Source of the DNA: Ligula intestinalis
Lineage: Eukaryota; Platyhelminthes; Cestoda; Diphyllobothriidea; Diphyllobothriidae
DNA length: 64,000 bases
NCBI GenBank assembly: GCA_036362985.1
Contig: JAYGXS010000005.1
Location: forward strand, 25,945,627 to 26,009,626
Direction of reading: 5' to 3'
A program made the translations under genes and the position numbers. Below, one piece after another: positions 24,201-36,200 of this stretch (position 1 is the first letter of the stretch; each line of letters opens with the position of its first letter). The notes beneath the pieces are model-generated. The model was given only the letters and a program-made list of their open reading frames with translations, was not told the DNA's origin and made no database searches.

Positions 24201-27200
24201 CTCCTAAAAATTGACCATCTCATGCAACTCTTCGTCTTCTGCCAAAGAATTTTTTCACATTTTATGGTCAGACGTACGAACAGGCCAAAGTGACGCCGAT
24301 AGGATCCCCAATTTCCAGTCTCATCGCAGAACTGGTCTTACAGGAGCTGAAAAAAGTCGCCTTCGAACAAATCGAGCCTGCATTCTGGTACCGATACGTG
24401 GACAACACTTTCGTTATAATCAAACGAGCAGGCTATCCGACTTCCAAAACCTGCTTAACGGTATCTTCCCCGACATCAAATTCACAAAGGAGGAAGAGAG
24501 TGCCGGACAACTACCGTTCCTGGATGTCCTCGTCATGCGCAGACCCAACGGGGAACTCAGCACCACGGTTTATAGAAAGGCAACTAACACAACCCCATGT
24601 GCTCAGCTTCCATAGCAACCACCCACTAACGCATAAACGTCGCTGTATTCAAGCATTATTTCAGCGGGTGAAGACACACTGCAGTGAACCGGAAGGACGA
24701 GCGCAAGAGTTACAACATCTCTGGGACCAACTTGTAAGGAATGGATACCCCAACAGCTTCATCCGCCGATGCCTCCGAACGCGCCCACAGGGAACAAACG
24801 AAAGGGGACCACCAACACTCTGGCACGCTCTACCGTACATTAAAAACGTGTCAGAAGCAACCGAGCGTATTGCTGCAGAGCTCGGCGTTAGTATTGCTCA
24901 TCGCCCGATAGCTGCTATGCGTGCACGAATCATGCAAATCAAAGACCCGCTGGATGTAGGTGAGCAATCTGGCGTCATTTATCGGTTGCCATGTCGCGAC
25001 TGTTCTTGCCATTATACAGGGCAGACCGGGCGACGATTTAGCTCGCGAATAAAGGAGCACAAATGGGCAGTGCGGAAAGGCGACCCACAGTCCCAGATCG
25101 CTACCCACACTCTGGAAGAGGGCCACGAATTCGACTTTAAGAATACACGGATAATGGCACGAGCCGCTAATAGGACGGGACGCGAACTGCTGGAGGCCTG
25201 GATGTCCGATCCCAACTCCATAAACAGGCATGTGGATATACCGCCCTGTTATTTTGCCATCCGTACCCGTGACCTGAAACCAGGGCCCAGTTCCTCTATA
25301 AGCCCACACGCCGTCACTACAGGGGCGCGCGTCGGAGATACGATAAGGTGAGGACGGACGTAGCATGGACACAGACAAATAAATAATTACCACTACCCCG
25401 CCCCCCCCCCCCTTACCAACCCCATTTATGCATAGATGACGTTTGCTGTCCTAACTTACTCTGCCGATGGCTTCTCGTGTGGAGTCGAAACCTCAGAATA
25501 AAAATATCGTTCCAGAAATCGCCTCTTCGTCTTCTTTACAACAAGAACGTGGGGCACGCATATTCGCTTCTAGTAGTATGTTTGTAGTCATCTATGTTCT
25601 TTGGTATATAAGGGTTGAAAAGTTGGTGTTGACCTTTACCAGGTGATTACCCGGGCATCTTTTGAACACGCTCACAGTGGGGGAATGCACAACACACGTT
25701 GGCATGGTGTTCCGTTGTCGAATAAATCTCTGAGAGAAGGGAGAGCATTGATTTGTGTGGCATAGTTCCCTTTTTTAGTTGGCAATCATGTCCTCTGCAG
25801 TTGCTTCTCGGTGCTATTTGAAAGAGATCCTCTCACTTGACATCCAGATCAGTTCCCCTTAGTAACTGAAACGTTGCTGTTCGCGCACCTCTGTATTGTC
25901 TGTAGCGGAGGGGGTTAGAGATTCAATGCAGTCAGGCGCTGCTCGTAGGTCAACTGTTTAAGTTCCGGGACCGCCTTAGTAACACGTCATTTGACACCTT
26001 ATATAATCCCTATGTCTTTCCGAAGCCAAGGCCGGCAAACCTGTACCGCATACGCCAGTTGTTTCCGCAAGAATGCTCTATCCACTTAAGTGCTAATTGT
26101 CCTGTGAGTGGTAACCCGGGGAACGCAGGAGCTTATAGAGCCAGAAACCGGTTTTCGTCACCTTATCGGCAGACGCGGCGTATCATGGTCGCACCTCTGG
26201 CTCTTTGGGATTTTTTCGTGACTCTGCGGTCTCCTCCTTCTGCGATCCTTCGGATAAAGATATTAAGCTTGATGGGCTGCCCCTGGCTTGCCGCAAACAT
26301 TTTAAGCAGCACGCCGGTCCTATCTTGCATGTACTTTCCCTTCATTAGTGACAGTTCTTCTCCTAAAACTCCCACAAATGGCATTTCATCTTTTAAGTTC
26401 TGAGCCATGCCTTGGGAGTTTTTTCACTGTCTGCTCTTTTGTTCAGTTTTACCTGTTGGCTCATGTTAACTGGCATCACCTCATGTGATTGTGTTGGGTG
26501 TAAAAATTAAGTAGTCGCCTACAATTGTGTAAATGACCTTCTTTGAAATGTTCGGCTGTACCGATGCATTTATTCACTACTGTCTACCAATAGGGCGTTC
26601 TTTTCCCTTAATAAACTTGACTTCAGATATTGCCATTTGTATGAACGCTCGACACTTACTCCCGCAAAGATATTGCTGATCTTACTTACTGTTAACGCCA
26701 ATCGTCTTGTATCCGCTGCTGCTTCTTACTTAACTCAATCAGCATTATCTTCTTGCGTCCTTTCCTACCCTCCCCCTTCCTTCGTCTCTAAAGGTCTACT
26801 GTGTGTTAAACCGTGAACGGAAGCTCTGTGCCCTCAAACAAGTCCAATTTGCCGCCACACAAGGTGTCTTGGATGTCTGTCAAAACGAGGTTAACCTGCT
26901 GCTCTCCCTTCGCGACACTGGCAGGGTGATCAGCATATTTTCGCAGTGAGTTCTTTCACCCCGCTATTTTTTGTGCATGAATTCCTGGGCGGCTGTAGGG
27001 TACAAACGTTCAATCGTAATATCTGGGCTCTACTTGCCACCTTCTAAACCCAAGCATGGAGGCGACTGATGTCAGCTAGAAATCTAGCAGATACATCACA
27101 TCAGAAGATGCATGGGATCGTGAATACTAGTCAGCGGCCCTTGCGGACTGGAAACGTAGCCGGCCCACATATCCCCTCCCATCTGAAATTTTCTGTGTTA

Positions 27201-30200
27201 TTTCGGCCGAATTCGTTGATCTTTGCTTGTGGCCCAAGGCTCTTTAGCTTATGTCTGTAGATATGTCGCTTATATGGTATCCGAAACGACATTATCCATC
27301 GCCACAAAGATCTGCGTGCACTGGTCACCTCTAATATCAGACTGCCTATATGGTTGTGAATGCTAGGTTGTGTGTGTAAGACGATCTAAAAATAAAGGTG
27401 TTTGATCTCCCGCTGCCTGATAACCATCCTTCGGGTGGCATACGTTGATTCACCTTTAAATGGGGCAGTCTGCATTCTCTACGACAACACCAAGAGGATA
27501 TCAAAGGCTGTGTTGGCTGTGTAATGGTTGAGGCAAGCCCAATGTTGCTGGTCTAGATCCGGCGTTGTGGTCCACCTGAAGGCTTCCAAGATGTTAGGAG
27601 GCGCTTAACGGACAGCTAACAGCGAGTTAGTATACGGTTAGCGAGCGCGCTCACAGCAGGCTATCGATCGACCTACACGGGCTAACGCATACTGGCCGTC
27701 AATCAATAAATTTTACTTTGCATCCAACCCCTGAGTCACAAGCCAATCGTTTCGATACCGACACCAGGACTCAAGCTGATTGGCTCAATGGACATACTTA
27801 ATACGCGTCTGTTGTCCTAAATATGTTGTATCCGTTACACTCAAACGCTTCTGCTGTTGCGCGCTTCTTGTCGTGTTCTTCCTTGGGGGACTCACATAAG
27901 GCCTAATTAGGCGGTGACACCTCGGCCTTGGCTACCGTTACAATTACACCAACAAGTAGAAAACGAACTAATGTCCCTTAACGATATGCAACTTTTCTCC
28001 TGCTGAGATGTCAGTTCAGTTTACAACTGTACATGTATTCCGTTTGTATCGTACCTTCGAAGTCAGGTTTTTTTCACTTGAAACAAACTCCCTATCTTGC
28101 CCAGTATTGACAAAACACAAAATGGAAATAAAACCAACACTGGCTGCAACAGAGGGAGTTTGTTTTAGGTTTTGGAAGGCGCCCAACTTTTTAAAATTGC
28201 CTGTAAACTAGCATAATAAACATATATATAAGATGCGTAGATCAACTTTAAACCCAGTTCGACAGTTCGTCAAGTCCTGGAAGTGGTTCTTAAACCTTCT
28301 GCATTCAGTATCCTGCTGCTGCTGTAGATCCCCTGCCGCAGATCGTACCGTGTGCAGAGGTACAGTTCATGATCCAATTGAGGCCAGATAGACCAGACAT
28401 GGTCACAGCGATACCAAGTACATGACAGCGTCACACACCTAACTCTGTAACACTCAGACGCTTGCGTCTAGACAAGTAAGCAATTATGTGGCATACAGCG
28501 ATCACACCTTGGGAGGCGTGCCTGGGTGGTAGTTTCGAAAAGTCCGTTGCCTTTAGAACGGCCGCAGTTTATATGGCGGCAGTCCGGCCTGATGAAGACT
28601 TTTGCTCTGATTGAATCCACTGAGTGGACCAATAGGCTGAGGCCAAGCACTTGCCGCCTAACAGCAGCAAAAAGAGCAGTAACCTTGAGGGCGAATCAGC
28701 ATAAAGTGCGTGTGCGGCCGCGTTGCATGTTCGCACCTGCGCCATTGCTTTTCAGATGCAACGCACGTTGGCTTCTTCGGTGTCGCAGGCAGCAGAAGAA
28801 GCCAAGGTTTCAGTGTCTCTGCTGCTGATGACTGATTTTAGACAATCACCTCGCGTATCCAGGCTCTATTTTAGACGAGTTATGTTGGGATCGATGATAT
28901 CGTCTGTTTGTCCTGGATCATCATGAAATGTAATGATCAAATGTTTCGTATAAACCGAAAGGCAGGCATCCCAAGAACTGTATTTTCATGGAAAGGCATC
29001 CTTTGGGAAATAAGTAAGTTTATTGAGTAAATTTTCGACACTGGATCCCCAGTTCGTCGTCAGACTTGAGAAATTTGCAAACAACAGTTAGCATTTCAAA
29101 GTGCCCGTGCAGTTATATAGTCAGTCTGGTGTGGGTGTTAAATGGGGGTTACAATTTGCGTCACATCGTGATGGACATGATTATCAGTTGCAATGCCGCA
29201 ATGACTAATGGGCAACTGTAATTTGAGTTAGTCAGGGGTCAGTCCACGTTATCCGGTGTAGGCGCTAATTGCGGTTCATGTTGGTCCATGTTTGTCGGCT
29301 GCAGTCTTTTCCACCTTTCTTTGAGGTGTTTGTACACTCCGGCTAACTCAATACGCCGGTTGATGCATGAGTCATCGGAGTGCATGGCCTCAAGAAATCC
29401 TCGGCCTTTTTTGGAGGGGAAAACTCCAACGATGCATGTTTTGTCCCATGCAAAAGTATGTCCTGTGTCAAGGCAATGCATAGCCACTTCGGAAAAATGG
29501 TTATGGCTCTTCGCTGCCGATTGGTGCTCGCGGATGCGTGTAGAGACTGATCTTCCTGTTTGGCCACAATATACCTTATCACAAGCTTTACATGGGATTT
29601 TGTAGATGGCTTCTTTCGTATCGAGGTAGCCAACCCTATCCTTAGGGTGTACTAACTGAGTGCGTAAAGTAGCCATCGGTTTGTGCGCCACTTTTATTTG
29701 GTGTTTCCGCAAGTGTCTTTCAACGAGTTCAGACACCTTCCTTATGTAAGGAAGGACTCGCCATGTGTTCGTTTTGGGCGCCTGAATGGAACTATCCGGT
29801 TCCTTTTTCTTGGATTGTTGTTGTCTCATGCATCGGCGCACAAAGTCTCTGGGGTAACCATTGCGGGAAAACACTTCAAACAAGTAATTGAGCTCGTTTC
29901 GGTAGGTGTTTTCGTCAGAACAGTGTGTCTTCGCTCGGCGTAGCAGACTGTTGACGGCACTCCTTTTGTGAGAGATGGGGTTGTTGCTCTCATAGTTAAG
30001 AATAACTTCCGCATACGTGTCTTTGCGGTAAACGGACGTTTGTAATGTTCCGTCAGCATTTCGCTGCACGAGGACATCCAGAAATGGGAGTTTGCTGTTA
30101 ACCTCCTTCTCGAGCGTGAATTGAATGCCTGGAATGGTTGAGTTGATGGTCTTGTGGAGTGCTTCAAGATGGTCCTTTTTAACGACAACAAATGTGTCGT

Positions 30201-33200
30201 CTACATTCCGTACCCATAACTTAGGGTTAATCGATGGAAGGGCCATTGATTCTAGCCTCTGCATGGTTATTTCGGCAAGGAATTCAGATATGGGTGACCC
30301 CATTGGAGCTCCTTTTAGTTGTTGATAAAACTGATGATCAAATGAAAAATAGTTTTCGAGGCAAAGGTCCACAAGATCAAGTTAGGCAGTTGCAGGAACC
30401 TTCGTTTCATAGCTCTTCAGGGCTTCCTGTGTGCATTGCCTTGCTATATCAAGTGGTATGGAGGTGAACAGGGAAACGACGTCGAAGGAGACCATTATTT
30501 CATCATCGGAGACCGTGATTCCCCTTAGTTTCTGTAGAAACTCCGTAGAGTTCTTAATGGAAATCTCACAATCTTTCGTAAGTGGATGAAGTTGTCGGAA
30601 TAGCCACTTACAGATTTTATAGTTCCGTGCACCAATTAATGATACGATCGGTCGTAGAGGGACTTCCGGTTTTTGAACTTTGGGAAATCCGTAGATCTTC
30701 GCGATGTTTGCCTCGGNNNNNNNNNNCCGAGGCAAACATCGCGAAGATCTACGGATTTCCCAAAGTTCAAAAACCGGAAGTCCCTCTACGACCGATCGTA
30801 TCATTAATTGGTGCACGGAACTATAAAATCTGTAAGTGGCTATTCCGACAACTTCATCCACTTACGAAAGATTGTGAGATTTCCATTAAGAACTCTACGG
30901 AGTTTCTACAGAAACTAAGGGGAATCACGGTCTCCGATGATGAAATAATGGTCTCCTTCGACGTCGTTTCCCTGTTCACCTCCATACCACTTGATATAGC
31001 AAGGCAATGCACACAGGAAGCCCTGAAGAGCTATGAAACGAAGGTTCCTGCAACTGCCTAACTTGATCTTGTGGACCTTTGCCTCGAAAACTATTTTTAA
31101 TTTGATCATCAGTATTATCAACAACTAAAAGGAGCTCCAATGGGGTCACCCATATCTGAATTCCTTGCCGAAATAACCATGCAGAGGCTAGAATCAATGG
31201 CCCTTCCATCGATTAACCCTAAGTTATGGGTACGGAATGTAGACGACACATTTGTTGTCGTTAAAAAGGACCATCTTGAAGCACTCCACAAGACCATCAA
31301 CTCAACCATTCCAGGCATTCAATTCACGCTCGAGAAGGAGGTTAACAGCAAACTCCCATTTCTGGATGTCCTCGTGCAGCGAAATGCTGACGGAACATTA
31401 CAAACGTCCGTTTACCGCAAAGACACGTATGCGGAAGTTATTCTTAACTATGAGAGCAACAACCCCATCTCTCACAAAAGGAGTGCCGTCAACAGTCTGC
31501 TACGCCGAGCGAAGACACACTGTTCTGACGAAAACACCTACCGAAACGAGCTCAATTACTTGTTTGAAGTGTTTTCCCGCAATGGTTACCCCAGAGACTT
31601 TGTGCGCCGATGCATGAGACAACAACAATCCAAGAAAAAGGAACCGGATAGTTCCATTCAGGCGCCCAAAACGAACACATGGCGAGTCCTTCCTTACATA
31701 AGGAAGGTGTCTGAACTCGTTGAAAGACACTTGCGGAAACACCAAATAAAAGTGGCGCACAAACCGATGGCTACTTTACGCACTCAGTTAGTACACCCTA
31801 AGGATAGGGTTAGCTACCTCGATACGAAAGAAGCCATCTACAAAATCCCATGTAAAGCTTGTGATAAGGTATATCGTGGCCAAACAGGAAGATCAGTCTC
31901 TACACGCATCCGCGAGCACCAATCGGCAGCGAAGAGCCATAACCATTTTTCCGAAGTGGCTATGCATTGCCTTGACACAGGACATACTTTTGCATGGGAC
32001 AAAACATGCATCGTTGGAGTTTTCCCCTCCAAAAAAGGCCGAGGATTTCTTGAGGCCATGCACTCCGATGACTCATGCATCAACCGGCGTATTGAGTTAG
32101 CCGGAGTGTACAAACACCTCAAAGAAAGGTGGAAAAGACTGCAGCCGACAAACATGGACCAACATGAACCGCAATTAGCGCCTACACCGGATAACGTGGA
32201 CTGACCCCTGACTAACTCAAATTACAGTTGCCCATTAGTCATTGCGGCATTGCAACTGATAATCATGTCCATCACGATGTGACGCAAATTGTAACCCCCA
32301 TTTAACACCCACACCAGACTGACTATATAACTGCACGGGCACTTTGAAATGCTAACTGTTGTTTGCAAATTTCTCAAGTCTGACGACGAACTGGGGATCC
32401 AGTGTCGAAAATTTACTCAATAAACTTACTTATTTCCCAAAGGATGCCTTTCCATAAAAATGATCAAATGTATTTTTTAAGTCGTTCAAACGAACATGCT
32501 TAAGTGACACAATTCGCGCGCCTATACATGGTCATTTTTGCGAGCCGCTTTTAGTGTTTATTTGCCATGTGCAATGACCTTCCTGGTGAAAGTTCAAAAT
32601 GTAATTGTAGAAGATATATTGGCGAACATAAGCTTATTTTCGATAAATTCTTGTCAGGCCTTTACATTTATATGGTAATTAAGTAAATAAACCCTGCGGG
32701 TTGCTAGAAAAAATACAGCGGTTGTCAGTGCAGGGGAGTCAGAAACCTGATCAGCTTTAGGAGGACTGGTAGTCAAGCGAGGTGATAAGCTGTTGGCTGA
32801 TGAATTAGCGGTTTTTGGTCATGGTACCTGCGGCGCCGCGACGAAGTTCTTTTGGGAGCACAGGACCGGTTGGCGTAGCCTGATGGTGGCCGCTTTTGCC
32901 ATAGTCAACAGACGTTGTCCAAGGAATTTTGAATAGTTTGAGGATACCTTGTAGATCACTCGGAAGGCCTCTTTGGTATCCACGCGATAGTCTGGGTCTA
33001 CCAAGTGCGCTAGAATGGAACTGTTTGTACCCCTTAGTCGGCCCTTCCCTAACCATGCTGGAATGTGTCCTCGTACTCTTTTGGACAAACGCCGGCTCGT
33101 GCGAGCAATATATCCTGCCCTACAGCCAGCAGTCTATCACCTTGCTCGTCTACCAGTTTCCCCTAATGCTGATCAGATTTTTGAGTCCTATCCCCGCCCT

Positions 33201-36200
33201 CCATGACAACTGAACACTTTTTTCTACCAACCCGCATAGTTTAGTTACTTAGTTACCATATGAGCGTAAAGGCCCGACGAAAACTTATCGAAAAAAACGT
33301 TTGTTCATCAATTTGTCTTCTGAAATTGTCCATGGAAATTTTCGCAAATTTAAACATTGAATTGTGTCAAAGTTTCGCACCGTACTAGGCAGGCAATTTT
33401 TGCTTGGATGAAGGAGGGAATTATTCTCCACTTAGTATTCGGCAAAGTAGTATATTCGCAGCCTTCAACGCAAAAAGTAGCTGTCCTTTTGGCTGCACAG
33501 GTTCACCATGGCTTACTACTATGTTACAGTGTATTGACTAACTTCTGATTGTCTCCGTTGCTCTTTTTGGCTTGATCGTGCTGTCGCCCGACATCGAAGA
33601 CGGTTAGGATGACTTGTATGGCCGCCTAAAGAGAGAACATGGGAACGGGAACCGCCCACACTACATGTGGCTTTGCGTCCTATTCCAAAGAAATTAGCTT
33701 GAGGGTTAAGGTGAGAGGTAGTATTGAGATTAGGGTTTCGTTTACAGCAAGGTTTAACGTCAGAGTTGCTGCTATCTTCAATTTCGCATGTTTGAAGAAA
33801 GGGTATCTATTGGTTTTAAAAAAGTTTCTAAGTTGTCGAATACTTTTTAAACCTACTGACTGCTATGCTTGAATTCAAGGTTTACAAACGGCGCGCTGTG
33901 TACATCCGGTTTAAGGAAAAGTACCTTTGCGCCTATGGTTTGAGGAAGAAGTCACATAGTTCTCACAAAATATTGCAACAGATGTGGAAGATGCTGTATA
34001 CATTATAGGCAGCATTAATCGATTGTTGGATGTGATGTATAATGAGTGAACACCTCACAATCGTAAAAAAGCTCATAATTAGAAACTTTTTTTAAAACCG
34101 GAAGCTACCCATTCTTTAAGTATAAAATTTGAAGAAGGCAAAATTTCCTACCAAACGAGTACAAGAGATACTTTTTGGTTCATGTTTCCCATAAAATATA
34201 TTTGTATTTATGAAGACAGTCAAAATCAATGATAAAAATGCATACTAATTAAGTAGCCATTTTCTGCAGTGCATGCGTTTCGTAAGCGGTCACAATGAAG
34301 CTCGTTAAAAAGCCGGCATCCTATCGTGATCGAGGATTAGTATTGCAGTAGTCGCCGGTTATTAAGCCCACCTCGGGCCCAGACTGACTTGGGCTTACTA
34401 AGCGGCGGGCGCATTAAGCGGAGAGTCCTAGTTCTTGATGAGCAAACGCAGGATGGGTGCTATACATTACATACGTACTGCTTTATGTGTAGAGCTTGGT
34501 TATCTACAAGAAAAGAATGCTTTTTGTCTGTATTTTACGTAATAAAAAAACAAAAAAACTACTTGCAACACTTAACCAGTTGCGCACGTAGTGAGATAAG
34601 AATTTCACTCTATCCTGTTGGCAACCTGGCCTTTGTAGCCGGCGACTGGGCTTATTAGCCGGCGGATTTCGCTATGTAAAATTCCGTCCCAGGCTGACTT
34701 GGGCTTAATACGCGGCTGGGCTTATTAACCGTGGGCTTAATAACCGCCGAATAGTGAAAGATTGTCAATCTTTCGCCTATGTCGGCATGTCATACGAATC
34801 CTAGGCTGTATTGTAGTTAACGTTATATCAGTTACTGGCTTTCCCATATGTTCAGGTTTGCAAACTTGAAAGATCCGTGCTGAGTACTAAACAGAGTTCA
34901 CCAGAATAGATTTATTGACATTTCAGCGAGAGCGACTGGCTCGTCATTTTCAAATCGTTAAATGCACTTAATCAAACAGCAATGTAAGTGGCATGCTGCG
35001 CTGTGCCCTGCTTGTCCGTTTCGCACTGATCGATTTTTTAATGTCAGCGTTGCCTCAGCGAACATTTCAGTTGCGCGCGTTCTGCTTTTTTACCTCCAGT
35101 GGCGGAGGAGGTGCGGTTGAATCTCTGTTCGGCCAAAGGAGTTTGTGATGCATGGTTTCTGTGCGAAGTTCTCATAACTGTAGCTGTGTTTGCGCTCGAT
35201 TTAAAAGCGTTGAAATGCCTTTCTCCAGCATGCCAACAGTCAAAAAAGAACCCAACGACTACAATGCAGTCGGTATTTCCTGCAAGATGCCAACATTTTC
35301 ACTCGTAAAGCGCTCTTAAGCGGGATTGGAATACTGATTATCGTGCAGCCTAATCTCAAGCCATTTCAGTCAAGAAAGGATGCTAGTCTTGTAATAATCT
35401 TCCTTCAGACCGATTACAAGAAGTGAATTCTGTAAAAAAATGGGTACTTATGTAGTATGCATGTACCCCATTGGTTTTCACTGCCTTTATAAATTCAAAT
35501 ATATTGGTTTTTACAGAAGCGAAAAAGTAAACTTTGGAAAGCTTTTCCTCGGCAGTGTATTCCTATGCCCAAACTTGCAACTATCATGCGTACGTTTATG
35601 ACATTTTAAGTGCACTAGACCATGTCTTTGACAAAAGTACCACATGGAAGCCCGTATTATTTTTTGACGTAGTGTTCTGCGACTGTATGAGGTAAATACA
35701 ACGGCTTTGTACTTTTAAGGTGCTTTTTAACAGTCACGCCCATCCATGCAAATCCATTTTGGTGCCGGTTATTTTTTTGTTGTTGTTTAATTAGCCAAAT
35801 CACCACAACACACTTGGACTTAGTGATGGAATTGGCCGAGCAGAATTTGAAGCTATTCCTCCAAGAAAGGATGCCGTCCGCCGGAGGCGAGGGCCTCTCC
35901 AATATCTTTATCGTCTTCTACTGGACAGAGATGCTGGCCTGTGTCAAAGTCCTCCATGACCGAAGTGAGTAGCCTGTGTTTTTATACTTTTTCCCTTCTT
36001 TGCTCCCCTTCTTTTTTGCATCTAGACTATATCACAACGCGCTTAAAGTCGTAGCCCAGAAACTGTGAGCCGACGGGGGATGACTCCGTCTTCACGGGAG
36101 TATCTTTGAGTAACTGGAAGCTTGAAAATCAGGCTGCAATAGCTCGTTCTCAATGCAGTCCTTATCGAACTCTCACGCATGTGCTTTCCGAACCGTTCCT

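Larger units (their letters stand above)
23512..25545 (+). mobile_element. Penelope-like element with inverted terminal arms
   Basis: The central element reads on the plus strand (RT 23960-24960, GIY-YIG 24970-25340). The left end, 23512-23963, is an inverted copy of the right end, about 25105-25545, including the last 75 or so codons of the endonuclease domain and the 3' tail. The arms are diverged but clearly alignable. This is the inverted pseudo-LTR arrangement known for Penelope elements. A C-run lies at 25401-25413. The element sits in the intron between TTK exons 8 and 9. Confidence 0.9.
28982..32461. mobile_element. Head-to-head PLE palindrome around an assembly gap
   Basis: Bases 28982-30716 are the reverse complement of 30727-32461, mirrored exactly about the 10-N gap (30717-30726). 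Each arm is about 1735 bases and carries the same PLE gene reading outward, with 3' tails at both outer ends. The arms are not identical. Differences include a Gly/Ser and a Cys/Arg codon in the endonuclease, a tcattt/taattt change that creates a stop in the plus copy, and a base near the outer end. The 5' ends of both genes are lost at the gap. The flanks outside the arms are unrelated to each other. Confidence 0.95.

Noticed and set aside
30382..31061. Two 159-codon frames that appear to span the N gap
   Set aside because: They read from one palindrome arm into the other through N; each is a PLE piece plus its own antisense.
35099..35308. 69-codon Cys-rich frame before TTK exon 10
   Set aside because: Starts at a GTG, no domain, and the exon 9 to 10 junction is already in phase without it.
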